This document shows, piece by piece, positions 38,117 to 51,416 of a stretch of 64,000 nucleotides of DNA. Each line of letters begins with the position of its first letter. Position 1 is the stretch's first letter. The stretch lies in assembly GCF_000003855.2 (NCBI RefSeq), contig NW_003101682.1:3623632-3687631 (forward strand), read 5' to 3'. Source of the DNA: Blastomyces gilchristii SLH14081 (taxonomy: Eukaryota > Ascomycota > Eurotiomycetes > Onygenales > Ajellomycetaceae). The notes under the pieces were generated by a model. It was not told where the DNA came from. It worked only from the letters and a program-made list of their open reading frames with translations, and made no database searches. Both the position numbers and the translations under genes were made by a program.

Positions 38117-38374
38117 TGTAAGAATAAGTGCTCACAGGCAATTATTTGAGTGTTTGCAGCTTGGCGTGATATGTACTGTTAACTACTAGAAGTATTCACA
38201 GTAGAAAGATAAAATGTAGAGATCAAATGTATAATAGTATTCAAGCTGAGTTGTGAATAGTATTCATGAACTTCAGTCTATATAGTTGTGTGTAGCCAAG
38301 AGCTGCTAGCTCTATTAATTACACAAGAGATAGAAATAGAGATAAAGAATCTGTAAGAAACAGAATTTCTTACA
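38117..38374 (-). repeat. LTR of element D (left; 3' LTR in element orientation)
   Basis: The LTR is 258 bp and starts TGTAAGAATAAG. It is near-identical in layout to 45106-45363, with transition differences (for example GTGCTCACAGG against GTGCTTATAGA). Confidence 0.92.
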
Positions 38375-39225
38375 TATTCCTCTCTCTCTAAGACTTTGTT
38401 CATGAAGTCTTTCACTGAGTGACTTCATAGAATCAGCTCAGCACTGTAGTAATACTTACTAAAACTTCTTCACATCTATAAAAAATCTCAGTGAGGAAAA
38501 ATTCCTTATTATCATAAAGAAAAAAGAGTCTGTCACTCAGTTTCTTATTCTGTAAGATTCTTTATAATCTACAGATTCTTCTCTGACTATCACACAGATT
38601 CATCTCACATCTTTCATATAGAAGGATTTCAGTTGACTCTCAATCATTTTCATGAGATTCTTGTGTGATCATTACATAGATTTATCTCACAGATGAATTA
38701 CTCTCTATGAAATCACTCTTATCAAAGAGAAGTATTTGTAAGTTAATCTTTCACTCATTCTTATAAATTATTATTCTTTAACACTGTAGAATTGTGAGGA
38801 ATTTTTCATTCTTTCATCAACTCTGTAGAATTATAGAATCAAGATATTCACAGTCTACAATCACTCTTTATAGTTATATAGAAAGATTCAGATCTGTGAT
38901 TCATAATCACTCTTATTTACTAGAGTGATCTGACTATTCTGTAAGATTATTCACAGTGCAAGCAAATCTCTCTAGAGTAGTATAAATATCTCAGATCTGT
39001 TCATGAAATCTCATCTTCTTTTCTCTTTTTCTGTAACAGCTCTTATTCTTATAAACTGTGAGTATTCTCATTTATCTGTGAAGTGTTTTTACTCAGATAA
39101 TAGAGAGAGAGTGTTTCTAACAATATCTGTATATTGATTTAAGAACTTTTCAAGAATAAAAAATTTTTCAATTTCAATATCTTCACAACAATGTCTGACT
39201 GCTGTTGAGCTTCTTATAAGTATTC

Positions 39226-39453
39226 TTATAACTTCTCTGATTGCTTTTTACTGACTGATGAAGCAGGAACATCACTGCTCACAACTGTATCTTCATCTCT
39301 CTCAGCTTCATCACTGTATCTGATCTTCAGGCCAGTGGTCAACTCTCTGTCTCTCTCAGGCCAGCTTCTGGCTTCAAGCAGTGCAGTTCCTCTCTTTGCT
39401 ATAAGTCTTCTCATAAGTAATTTCTTACAGATTCTAGCTGACAGTTCTTGCAA
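39226..39453 (-). pseudogene. Unrecognised ORF downstream of the integrase in element D
   Basis: This is a 75-codon minus-strand frame, rich in Arg/Glu and with an acidic Ser-rich end. It is the longest open piece in the 3' part of element D and keeps TGG and several GG/CC pairs. It could be the pol C-terminus, a third element ORF, or chance. No chromodomain was recognised. Confidence 0.3.
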
Positions 39454-40499
39454 AGCTTCTAATGTTGTCAGTGTCTTCTACAGTTCTGTAAGCCTACAAC
39501 TATTCTCTCCCTGCTCACACAATCTCTGACCAGGCATATGTGAATATGCCTAGGTTCTCTATCAATGATTCTCACACCGCGGTGCATTTCTACAATCTCA
39601 TTGTCAATGAGAGATGAGTCTTCAGATACTCATAAAATCCAGGTAATCAAGACAATATGAATGCTATGAATTCATAACAGAAGTTGATCTGAATAGATAA
39701 GTCTTCTCTTCATATCTCAATTGTTTTCAGACTGAATACTCCAGTACAACTGAGAAAGTAGACACAGCTTTGTAAGAAGTATCTGATCACACACACAGAC
39801 AGCCAGCTCTTAAGACTCTGTCACAACTGCATGTACACTGATATTCAGCTTCTCTGAAGTCTGTGTATTTCTGACAGTCTTTATGTCAAATGCAATAATT
39901 GTCTGTACTGCAGATATAATACTCTCTACTTCTTTAAAGAGAAAAATTGATAGTTGTAAGAAGATTGAGTATTACAGATATTAAGAGTATGAATATAAGT
40001 TTTCTTTATTTTTTCTTTATTAATCTTTAAATTGTGTTCACAGCTCTGTTTATTTTCTGTTTTTTAACTTTAATAAGAATATGATTTCTTCTTCTCTTAT
40101 ATACACTACAGACTGTTCATCTCAGTAGAAACTCATCATCTTATAGACTAGAATTTGTAAATGACAGTGTTAATATCTTTATTATAATCAGGTTCTTAGT
40201 AAAGATTACATCATTCTGACTTATCAGAATTTACAGTATGAAAGTCATGTCTCAGCTTCTACAGATATCTTATCTACTTAGATAGTTCTTAAGTGAACTC
40301 ATTTATCTTATCAGAATACTCTTATCACTGAATCTTGAATCAGAGCTTATAATCTCACTTCTCTAAGTCAATAATCTCTTTAATCTGATATTCTCTTTCA
40401 CTCTCTAGTGCTTTACAGATAGAGTGATGAGTTACAGAGTTCTCTTCTAAGAATTTCTTATATTTACAGAGTAAAGAGATATAAAAAATATTATATATC

Positions 40500-43400
40500 T
40501 ATAATTCAGATAACAGTTTCAATCTATAGAACTGTAAACTAACTTTCTTCATAATCTTATAAGACTCTATTCATAAGAGATTCAGCTTCTTACTAGATCT
40601 CTGTATAATAATATTTTCTAGACTTAGTCAGACTCTATCATCTTTCTTAAAACTTTTTATAATATACTTAAAGTCATAGTATCTCTTCTAATACTCTTAA
40701 GTCTTTCTCAAGAATTCACAGACTTTCTCCCAGATCTTCTGAATTCTCTCAGCTCATTCATGAGTATTATCACACTCTATAGTGTACTCTTACAAGTTCA
40801 TCAAGATTATCTGTGAATAAGTCTCAGTGAGCATCTCAAAGAGGGTTTTATCTGTGCTGACATACTTTGAGTTGTTATATACAAACTCTGTAAGTAATAA
40901 TTAATACACTCAGTTATTCTGATTATAATTAACAAAGCACTGCAGATACTGTTTTAATATACTTATCAGATATTCTATCTGATCATCTGTCTGTTAATGA
41001 AAAGTCATGCTTAGATCTCATAAGATCTTCAGTATAGTTATCAGATCAGATTAGAACTCTTCTATAAAGATTAATTCTCTATCTGAGATAATGTTCACAG
41101 ACAATTCATATAACTGAACTATATTATAGATAAAGATGTGAGCTAAATTCTTTGACTTTAAGTTCTTGTAGATGAGTATAAAGTGTGTTATCTTAATAAA
41201 GTAATTTACTATCATCAGTACACTGTCAAAGCAGGCATCATATATATTCTTACTTTCAGAGAGACTTATAAGAGTATTCATTTCTAGCTGTTCTTAAGAT
41301 TCTTATAAAATGAATAGAGGAGTAAGTTCTTTATATAGTCTGAATCATACTACTTACAAACTCTGATAAATAGTATAAGAATTCACTATCTTCTTTACAA
41401 GTTCTCATATCTTCAGTCAGAAGTATTTTCTTATAAGCAACTTATAAGTTCTAGTATCTGTAAAATGACTCACTAGAGAAGAGTTATAATATCTTTTAAT
41501 AAGTTCTATATATAGAAACTTATTTATAGACACATAAATCCAGTCCTCTCTTTATAAGAGATTATTTAAGTCTCTTTAATTCTTTATTTCTACAGAATTA
41601 ATCTCTGCTGTGAGCAGTTTCTGAATATACTGAGTATATTCATTCTTCAGTTACAGTTCAGACAATCTGAATAGAAGATCTTATAAAGACTTATATTCTA
41701 TTTTCTCTTACATCAGGTCTTTCACAGCACTTCTCAAAGCCTGTAAATTCTTCAGATTATAGATACTCTCTTCAAGAATTCTCACAGAGATTCTCAGAGT
41801 ATTAACTCTCAGTGTTATAGAGAGTAGTTACACAGGCTTCTTCTCTCTCTCTTCTCTCTTCTCTTATAAGAGATTGAGAGACTCTTCAGTCAATCTCTTT
41901 GTAACACTCAGTCTAAGCATTCTGTGAAGCTTTTCTATCTTCTCTAGTCTCTCTATATCTGTTATTCTAGTCTTCTTAATATAGTCTGATCTATGAGAGA
42001 GTTCATTCACTGAGTTCTTAGTTCTCTTGATATATTCTATCTTGAATCAGAACTCACTCAGTCTCTGAGCTCAGTGAACCTGCTACTGTGAGAGTTTCTT
42101 GATTGAAGTAAACTATTATAAGCTGTTATGATTAGTTCTAACAGTAATCACTGTTATAAGATTCTCAAAGTAGTGACATCAGTGATAAAAGAATTTCACT
42201 ATTATGAAAAGCTTCTAATTATAAATATCATAATTGATCTTCACAGGTTATATCTTCTATAAGAAAAAGATCACTGAAACTCAGTTCTCATTTAACTGTA
42301 GTTATAAGACTATTTCTGAAATCACAAAGAAGAAGACATTCATCTTTAATCTGATTAAGAGTAAGAAATCAAAGTGAAATAGTATCACTGTGTCTATGAA
42401 TATCTGTTTCAATCTTATAAAGACTCTGCAAGCTTCTGAGATAAGAAAGTTCTTATAGTTCTCTCTTTTCAATAATCTTTTCATTCTCTATTCATAGAAT
42501 AACTTCTTCTTATTTTCATTCTTCAGTATATCTGTAAGAGCTAAGAAGATTCTTGTAAATGCAAAGATAAACTGTCTATAGAAATTCACAAAGCTCAGAA
42601 AGATCTGAATCTCATGAATACTAGTTAGCTTCAGTTATGATAGAATAGTCTTAACTTATGAAGATTTCATCTGAATATCATCTGCAGTGATTATATATTC
42701 TAGAAAATTAATTCAGTAGACACTGAAGTTGTACTTTACAAGCTTAATATACAGTTCTGCCTCATCTAAGACCTTTAATATACTTCACACATGCTCAGTG
42801 TGTTCTTTCTTCTTCATGAAGTACATCATCACATTATTCAGATATATTATCATAAAGATATTCAGATATATATAAAGTGTTTTATTAATAAAAGACTGAA
42901 ATGCTGTGAGAATATTAGTCAGATCAAAAGACATTACTAGATATTCAAACAATTTCAGTACAGTTCTAAAGACAGTCTTTCATTCATTTTCAGACTGTAT
43001 TCACAGTCATTTATATACATTGATTATATTCAGTTGTATGAATATGACAGCTTTCATAAGACAGTTGATCACATTCTCAATCAGAGACAGAGAATAGTGA
43101 CTCTTTATTATCTTAAAGTTCAGATCACAGTAGTTTACATATAATCTGAGATCTTTATTCTTCTTCTTTATAAATATCACAGAGACTTTCATGAAGATCT
43201 GTAAAGATTAAATAAAGTCATTCTTCAGATTCTTCTTCACATAGATCTGTAAGACCTCTGTCTCATAATAAGAGAGCTTATAGATTAGTCTTTAGAAGAA
43301 TTTCTACTCTTCTATCAAATTTATTATCAGATTCTTCTTATAATGAGAGAGAAGCTCAGCTGTCTTTACTGAGCTGAATATCTCTGTAAGATCTCAGTAT

Positions 43401-43800
43401 TTCTCTGATATCTGAAGCTCAGTTTTCATAATCACAAGATTCTCAGACACTTACAAAGTTATTATATAGATGAGCTTGTCTTCTCTAATCAACTCTACAG
43501 CATCAACTGATTCTATCTTCATAAGTAAGTCTGTCAACACTGATTGAAAGTATAAACCTGACTCATAGACAGATATGTGTGAATTATGTCTTTAAAGTTA
43601 TACAAGTCTTAAGTACATGTTATCTGTGATGTCTGTGATAATCACAGTTTCTGTAAATCTTCTTCAGATTTCAGAGAGATCTTGTAATTCAAAGATAACT
43701 CTTATAAGTCTCTCAGCTCTCAGGTCTGAGTTCTCACACTCTGCTTATTATAAGAGCAGGTTCTCAGTCTTCATCTTTCAGCTTATTTACTTCACAAGCT
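40500..43800 (-). pseudogene. Element D pol (protease, RT, RNase H, integrase), broken
   Basis: On the minus strand, RT starts near 43190 with SVIFIKKKNKDLRLYVNYCDLN, a KKKDGSLRxCVDYRxLN-type motif. The catalytic YLDD is replaced by YLNN at 42844-42833, both Asp codons changed GAT to AAT. RNase H follows near 42480-42300 (AF..LK..F...ILFHFD). The integrase motif at 41281-41051 reads YDACFDSVLMIVNYFIKITHFI...NIISDRELIFIEEF, matching VVVDRFTKxAHFI...IVSDRG.xF. Loss of the aspartates would abolish polymerase activity even without the many stops. Confidence 0.82.
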
Positions 43801-43899
43801 TTAGAAATATCACAGTGACCTGAGATTCTGAGTTTATCAATACTTTTTATACTTGCAGAGCAGTAGCACTGTGATGCAGTCTCTTCTTATAAGTAAGCA

Positions 43900-45100
43900 T
43901 TTTCATTGAAAAAGTAACAGATTCAGATGTCAGCTTCAAGACTCTTAAGAAGACTGTTGCTGACTCTGTTCATAACTTCTCAAATTTCTATTTTAATTTA
44001 TTCAGATAGTTTGTATAAAGATGTTCTGATTTAGAATAGATGAAGCAGAGTCTCTTTTTCTTAATCTCTCTATTATACACTCTGTTTATGAGAGCTTGTG
44101 AAGCTCTCTCTCTCTGCTCAGCAGTCAGATATGAATCTCTCTATATCTTATCATCTTTTTCTGATAAATCTGTTCTCTGTTATTCTGACTCTCACAGAGC
44201 TGATCAGTGATTCACTCTTTACAGATCTGTGACTCTCACAGTGATCTGTAAGTAGTGAATAAGAGTCATCAGTTTCTTCAGAGTCAAGAACTTAGAGTCT
44301 TACTTAATAAGCTTATTCTGCATGTCTTTATTCAGTCTCTTTATAAATATCATCATTCAGATCTTGTTTCAGAGCTCTGTTTTCACAGATCTCAATTCAT
44401 ATCACAATTCTATGAAGTGTTATAAGTAGTCTTTATCAGATTTCTCATCTCTTTTTCTAATATTGATGATTGCAGTTCAGATGTTCTCTGTTCAACTCAC
44501 AGAGTCTCTCAACTTATTCTCTAGATAGATCTTAAGAACAGACTAGTGAGATCTCTCATAATCATTCTCTAAATAATTCAGTCAGTTCTTGACTTCAGTG
44601 TAATAAAGATCTGTCATTGTATAGATAACAGCTTCTTCATCTTTTATATTACATAGTCAGACTTATGAGTCAATTTTAAATACAAACTTGTAAAAGCTTT
44701 TATAAATTGTGATTCAATAAGTGACCTTAAGTGATCACAGCTTAAGAAAGTTTCTTTTCAGTTCATAGATATCTCTGAAGATTATATCTAGAGACTCAGT
44801 TTGAGAGTGTTTACAGACAGTAAGTATTTCTTATAGAAAAATAGCTTGATTCTGCAGAAGATGCTCAAGAATGTTCTTCACTAAGATTGATTTATTTATG
44901 AGTTCAGAGAGTTCCTCTGTCACAGATGCAGAGAATGATGTTTTATAAATGATTAATAAGTTCTCTGAGACTTCTTTTACAGAAGTTATTCATGATTCAG
45001 ATAACTGCTTCTGAGTGTCTGCAGTGATATTCACAGAGATTGAAGTATATGAGTTTCTAGTTCTTTCAGTTATAACAGGCAGTTGCTGACTGACTGAGCT
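43900..45100 (-). pseudogene. Element D gag, broken
   Basis: This is the gag position, between the minus-strand 5' LTR and RT. A degraded zinc knuckle reads CFIYSKSEHLYTNYL at about 44063-44019, where CxxC...GHxxxxC is expected. Capsid-like sequence precedes it at about 44250-44450. No long open frame remains. Confidence 0.55.
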
Positions 45101-45105
45101 TGAAA

Positions 45106-45363
45106 TGTAAGAATAAGTGCTTATAGACAATTATTTAAATGTTTGCAGCTTGACATGATATGTACTGTTAACTACTAGAAGTATTCACAGTAGAAAGATA
45201 AAATGTAGAAATCAAATATATAATAGCATTCAAGCTGAGTTGTGAATAGTATTCGCGAACTCCAGTCTATATAGTTATGTGTAGCCAAGGGCCGCTAGCC
45301 CTATTGGTTACATGAGAGATAGAAATAGAGGTAAAGAATTCACAAGAAGCGGGATTTCTTACA
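45106..45363 (-). repeat. LTR of element D (right; 5' LTR in element orientation)
   Basis: This is the 258-bp partner of 38117-38374. It ends GCGGGATTTCTTACA and is followed by the TSD TTATC. It retains more CpGs than the left LTR. Confidence 0.92.
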
Positions 45364-45420
45364 TTATCTGAAACAGTGATTCTTAACTGATAAGAACTGC
45401 TTCTGAAAAAGAGAAACTAA

Positions 45421-45780
45421 TGTAATAAGCTGCATCTAATCAATTATATAGACTATTCTGTTACACTTCACAGATTTCAACAATTTCAATCACTTCATTC
45501 TCAAATATATACACTCTGATTCTCAGTTATTCTCAATCACTGATTCTCAGCTGTCACTCTGATTCTCAGTCATTCTCAATCATCAATTCTCAGCTGTTAT
45601 AAACACATATAGATTCTTTCACTCTGAAGCCTCACTGTGTACATCATCACATACATATACAAATATTCACTTTAATCACTGATTCTCATACTTTCTCTTT
45701 CTTTTCCTTCTCTAACATTTTTCTCTTTATTATATAAGACTTATATATTATACCAATCTATTCAGCGTAGATCTCTTACA
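45421..45780 (+). repeat. 3' LTR of Gypsy C
   Basis: The LTR is 360 bp, starts TGTAATAAGC and ends CTTACA. It is preceded by the purine tract GAAAAAGAGAAACTAA and followed by the TSD AAATT and resumed Gypsy E. Confidence 0.92.
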
Positions 45781-45785
45781 AAATT

Positions 45786-45906
45786 AGTTATAATTATCTA
45801 ATTTAAACTCTGAGCTTTATATTATCTGAAACAGTGACTCTTGACTGATAAAAACTATACATAATCTCACTTCTGAAAAGAGAGAATTAATATGATAAGC
45901 TGTATC
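45786..45906 (+). mobile_element. Gypsy E fragment 3 (pol end and first 16 bp of the 3' LTR)
   Basis: This is the end of the chromodomain frame of Gypsy E. It is followed from 45891 by the LTR start TATGATAAGCTGTATC, where other copies have TGTGACAGGCTGCATC. The LTR is interrupted by the hAT element at 45907 and resumes at 52107. Confidence 0.85.
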
Positions 45907-46043
45907 TAGACTGACTATGTGACCATGTCTGAGACCAGAACCAGATTTTTTGATAGTTTCATTATCAATTCAACTGATCCCATTACACAGTTTTAACATT
46001 AGATAGTAGTCTCATACTGTTTCAGTGAGACTTACTGTCTACT

Positions 46044-46352
46044 TGTGGCGGGCTGCGCCCGATCAATCATATAGACTATTCCGTTACACTTCACAGATTC
46101 CAACCACTTCATTCTCAAACATGTACACTCCGATTCTCAGTCATTCTCAATCGCCGATCCTTGGCCGCTACGAATGCGCGTATATTCTCCCGCCCCGAAG
46201 CTCCACTGTGTACATCATCACATATGTGTATAAATATTCATCTTGATCACTGATTCTCACACTTTCTCTTTCTTTTCTTCTCTAACATTTTTATCTTTGT
46301 TATATAAGATCTATCAATATTATATCAATCTATTCAGTGTAGGCCTCTTACA
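46044..46352 (+). repeat. 5' LTR of Gypsy F
   Basis: The LTR is 309 bp, TGTGGCGGGC...CTCTTACA, with a TATA-like TATAAATATTCA near 46229-46240. About a dozen CpGs survive in the first 160 bases. Confidence 0.94.
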
Positions 46353-46675
46353 CTATAAAAACATTCATTGTCTTCTTATTAGAAAATGATTATTCATGCA
46401 TTGTCTTCTCATCAGGAATAATTATTCATTAAGAGATATCTGAACATGTAACAACATGTAAGAAATAGAGAAACAGTTAAATAAACACTGAGTTCTTAGA
46501 TAGAAGCTGCTCATCAGTCACTCTGACCCTGCAATAAGATCTTATAAAGAGAATGTCAGTGAAAGATCTGAGAGTTCTGACACTCAGATGTATAAGATAT
46601 TCATACAATTACACTTCTTCAAATTTCACAGATATTATATATCTGACAAATGATATAATCATGTCTAATAATAAT

Positions 46676-47815
46676 ATGAGAGAATCTCTGAACATGAGCA
46701 TAGATGCAGTGTCACAGTGACTTCAAGCAATGTTGAAACTATAACAACAATAAATAGCTGATATGTATACAACTTAATAACATCAATACAAAGAGATTTA
46801 ATAACTAACTCACATGATTTCAACATCTACAGAATTGAATACAAAAGTGCTGAAAGAACACTTAGATACTTCTGCATATTTCAATGCTTCTGATCTCACT
46901 CTCTACTTATCATGAAGAATGGAAATGCTCACAAAACTGAGTATAGATGAAGATGTCATCAGTTCATTAATCAATCAAGATTAATATATCAATGAACAAT
47001 TAAAAGATTGCATGAAACAGAAGTTTTATTCATGAATGAAAGCATGTGAATCAGTATTGCAGACACCTGATAATATTATGAAATATCTTGATATTCTGTT
47101 CTGAGACACTGTCATGCAATAGTAAGTATTAGATTGACTATAGAGTATCTGACAGAGAAATATTTCTTTTACAATATTTATTCCTGACTTCAACATCAAG
47201 ATTCTAGAAGCAGATGATTAATCTTGAGAGAATTGAATAAAGATTAACATGCTTAAGAAGACATTAACTTTTAAACTCTTATAAGTTCTTATAAGTGTAG
47301 ATGAAGATTAGACTTATAAAGACTTCTGCACACAGCTCTGAATAATGAATAATCATCTTACTAAGCTCAAGAATATACAGAACAGTGATAGAAGATGTTA
47401 CATCTCAGTGACTCATACACCTGTGCTGAGGAATAACAATGATGCAGATATCATGAATTAAGTAGACTTGAATGTCTACACACAAGCAAGGGTCTCTGTC
47501 ATTCAGACAGGCTTCTGAGTCTCTGAGATCACTTCTGAAGAAGTTGCTGATCAATGTCAATGTAAAGTATGTATCAACTGTAACTGATCAGAATACATTA
47601 CTTTCAACTGCTGATTAATCTATGTGTCTTCATACTTAAGAGAAAGATCAGTGTCTTCTTGTTTGAAGAATGAATCAGCATCTGTCTGTGTCAATCACAT
47701 TATATTAGAGAAAGATTCAGAAGATAACTATGAGAATGTCTTGATAAAACAGGAAAAAGATTAGCTTCTGTTCAAATTCACAAACAGAAGCTTAAAGAGA
47801 TTGAATAACAATGAT
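46676..47815 (+). pseudogene. Gypsy F gag, broken
   Basis: The ATG at 46676 opens MRESLNMSIDAVSQ, the gag start shared with A and C. Capsid-like sequence follows to about 47300, and the zinc-knuckle remnant lies near 47575-47610. Frequent TAA/TGA codons break the frame. Confidence 0.72.
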
Positions 47816-47826
47816 TTAAAGAGAAG

Positions 47827-50800
47827 ATGACAATGAATACAATTCTTGTATCTACTGTGATTGATAACATGTATAATATAAAAGCCATAATAGACAGCAG
47901 TCTATGTCACTATACAATGATAAAATCTTCAGTCATAAGATATTATAACCTTCAGTGTATCTCTTTATCAAAACCTCAACTTCTTGCAGAATTTGATAAT
48001 TCAAAAGACATTTGTATCTGTTACATGATAAAGCTGATCATAGATGTGAGAGAACATTAATATGAAAATGTCTATACATATGAAGTTGATAATCTTGATT
48101 ATAATCTTATATTAGAACTTGCCTGACTATCTGAATAAGATATCTTATTAAACACTTGAAACAGAAGCTTGATATTCTCTAATAATGATAGAATTCACAA
48201 AGATGATATTCACAAGACTATTGATCTGACACAGATCTCTGTCAATACCTATGAAATGCTTAGAAAAAGAAGTCACTGAAAGAATTGCTGATAGCAGAAT
48301 CATGTATTAATCTATTTCATCAGTCTGACTGATATCAAAAAGACTCTAGAAAAATTATCTCATATTATAATAACAGATTCTCATATAAAACTCTCTTAAT
48401 AATATTATGAATATCTAGATATCTTTTAATAAGATAATATTATAAATATACTTCTCTTACAAGATTCTGAAGTTAATCACAGTATCAAGTTAGAGAAAAA
48501 GAATGATAAGAATTCTGAACTGCTATGAGACTCTCTTTATAACATATTCTGAGATGAACTTCTTCTTCTTTGAAAGACACTCAATAATCTGTTGAATAAA
48601 GAATTCATATACATTAGTAACTCTTTCATCACAGTCTCTATTCTCTTTGTAAAGAAATCAGGTGAAGAACTCTGATTCTGTATGAACTACTGAGATCTGA
48701 ACAGATTGACAAAGAAAGATTGATATCTCTTATCTCTCATCAATGAAACCCTAGCACAGACCAGATGAGCTCAATAGTTTATAAAACTAAATATTATCAC
48801 TGTATTTCATAAGATTCATATCACTGAAGAAGATGAATGACTTACAGCATTTTGAACATATTATAGTCTCTTTGAATGAATAGTCACATCTTTTGAACTA
48901 ACTAACACTTTCAGTACATTTCAGAAGTATATTAACTGAGCACTCTGAGATTTTCTTAATAAGTTTGTATCTACTTATCTAGATGACATTCTCATCTTCA
49001 CTGATGAATTCTGAAAAGAATATCAAGAGTATGTGTGAAAGATATTACAACAGCTATGAGAAGCAGAACTACTGATAGATATTGATAAGTATAATTTTGA
49101 AGTCAAGAGTATCAAGTATCTGGGTTTTATTATAGAAGCTGACAAGGGAATTCAAATGAATTCTGAGAAAGTCTCTATTATTCTTGAATGAGAAGCTCTG
49201 TATACTATGAAAGATATATAAAGCTTCATTGAATTTGCTAACTTCTATCAGTGATTTATATAAAACTTCTCAGATATTATAAGACTACTTACAGATCTTA
49301 CTAAGAAAGACTCAGTATTTTAATAATCAGTGAATACTAAAGCTGCATTTATATAGATGAAGAAGATATTCATTAATACTTCTCTACTGATAATATTTAA
49401 TTCTGATTATAAGACAGTTATTGAAACTGATTTCTCTGACTATGTGACAGAAGAAGTGATATTGTAATATAATAATGAAGAGATTCTATAATTATATGTC
49501 TTCATATCTAAGAAACTGAGTTCTGCTGAATATACTTATAAGATCTATGATAAGAAACTTCTTACAATCATATATTATTTTGAAGAATAAGACTTCAAAC
49601 TCTGAAGTATCTTTGAATTTAAGATAATCATAGATTATAAGAATCTCAAGTATTTCATAACTATCTATAAACTCACTGAATAATAGATATAATAATCTGA
49701 GTTCTTAAGCTGCTTTCATTTTACAATACACTATCATTCTGATAGTCAGAACTTAATAGTAGATGTCCTCTTATAATAAGAGTAAGATATATCATCTGAT
49801 GTAACAGATACTCACTGAATAAACTGAGAGCACTGACTCTTGAACCTGAAGATACTAGTTGATCAAGATGAAACAGTTCATGACACTATATATACTTCTT
49901 CAGTTAGAACTGTTATTGATATCTTCACTTTCTCTACACTGAATAAACTGTGATATACAGCAGCTCAGATGAATGAACTTCTTCAGATTCTCACTAAAGT
50001 AGTATATTAAGAAGCACTCTGATTTCTCTCAGAACTACATATAAGAACTGATATCTCAGAATATTCAATTAATGATAATAATACTCTATGATTCTGTGAA
50101 TGACACTGAGTCTCTCACTCTGAACTCTTATACACTCAGATAATGCAAGAGATGTATAATTTATATATAACTGATTATTCAGGCTGTAAACAACTGTATA
50201 GAATAATCTTCTGAGAGTTCTACTGACCTGAGATATTAAACAGTATCAGACACTTTATCTGAAACTGCAATTACTGTTCTTCTATTATCTTATAAAAGAA
50301 CTGTAGAAAAGATCTATTAAAATCACTTAATATCTCTGATAGAATCTGACAAGATATAGCAATTAACTTCACTATTAATCTATTTAAAAATAAGAGTTGT
50401 AGAAACATTCTGATCATTGTGAATTAACTGAGTAAAGATATAATATTGAAATCTTGTAATAAGATAAATACTGAATAAGTCACTGAAGCTTTTCTACAGA
50501 GCTCATTCTATCAGATGCATAGATTGTCAAGATCTATAGTATCAGATCAGAGCTGTCAATTCATGAGCACTCTCTGAACAAGAATCTGTTAAGTTCTCAA
50601 GATTATATATCATCTATTAACTGTTTATCACTCTGAGACTGATGATATGTCAGAATGAATAATTCAGACTATGAAGAATTATCTCTGTAAGTTCTGTAAT
50701 TATTTATAAGATGATTAATATAATCTTCTTCTACATGCAGAGATTGCTATCAACAGTTAAGATGCTATTTCAACAGATATAAGCTTATTCTTTCTTACAC

Positions 50801-51416
50801 ACAGATATCATATGAAAGTGTTGAATCTTCTAGAGACTACACAGTTCACACTAAATCTTCACAGTTCAATTCAGATCACTGATAATATAGTAATGAAACT
50901 CTGAGATGTCTGTGATTGAGCAGAGATCTTCATGATAACTGTAAAACAAGATCAAGAGAATTAAATCAATATTCACTGAGATTCTACTGAACAATATAAG
51001 ATAGAAGATCTGATATGATTAAATCTTAAGAATATACAAATCACATGTTCATCTCATACACTAGATTACTGTTATATCAAGTATAAAGTGATAGAAGTTC
51101 TAGATAGCTATAACTACTATCTTGACATATCATCAGAGATTTATAATGTATTTCACACAAGCTTGCTTCACTGCACTATCATTAATTCATTCTCTTCTTA
51201 ACTGACTTCTGACTGACAGTTATCAGACATCATAGAAGAAGATAATGAGCTTGAGTGAGAGATTGAGAATATTCTTCATAAGAGATTCTGTGACTGCAGC
51301 TGACAATATCTTGTGAAATAGATTGACTACAATTAACTGATCTAAACTCTGAGTTCCATGTTATCTGAAACAGCAGCTCTTGACTGATGAGAACTGCTTC
51401 TGAAAGAAGAGACTAA
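47827..51416 (+). pseudogene. Gypsy F pol (protease to chromodomain), broken
   Basis: The protease-like piece at 47827-48060 reads TMNTILVSTVIDNMYNIKAI then IDSS where a DSG is expected. RT has YLDD at 48976-48987. RNase H is at about 49330-49720 ([21 protein letters not shown]). The integrase is at about 50200-50950 and the pre-chromodomain segment at about 51010-51190. The chromodomain remnant is at about 51240-51380 (ELE*EIENILHKRFCDCS). It ends against the 3' LTR. Not functional because of stops. Confidence 0.84.

Larger units (their letters stand above)
38117..45363 (-). mobile_element. LTR retrotransposon D (different Ty3/Gypsy family), minus orientation
   Basis: This is a 7247-bp element with 258-bp LTRs (38117-38374 and 45106-45363), TGTAAG...CTTACA, and the 5-bp TSD TTATC (38112-38116 and 45364-45368), inserted in the 3' end of Gypsy C. 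Coding remnants are on the minus strand in the order gag, protease, RT, RNase H, integrase. A purine tract (rc of 38376-38391) abuts the minus-strand 3' LTR. Length, LTR size and TSD are similar to Afut1/MAGGY-type fungal elements. Family assignment is an inference from the motifs. Confidence 0.92.
32769..45780 (+). mobile_element. Gypsy copy C, chromodomain LTR retrotransposon, interrupted by element D
   Basis: This is the same family as A and F. It has 360-bp LTRs (32769-33128 and 45421-45780) and the 5-bp TSD AAATT. The internal region is about 5.04 kb once element D (38117-45363 plus one 5-bp TSD) is removed. The first two LTR bases are TA in place of TG, explained by G-to-A damage. The extra roughly 50 bp compared with the LTRs of F come from a duplicated CACTCTGATTCTCAGTCATT unit within each LTR. 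All ORFs are broken. Confidence 0.92.
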
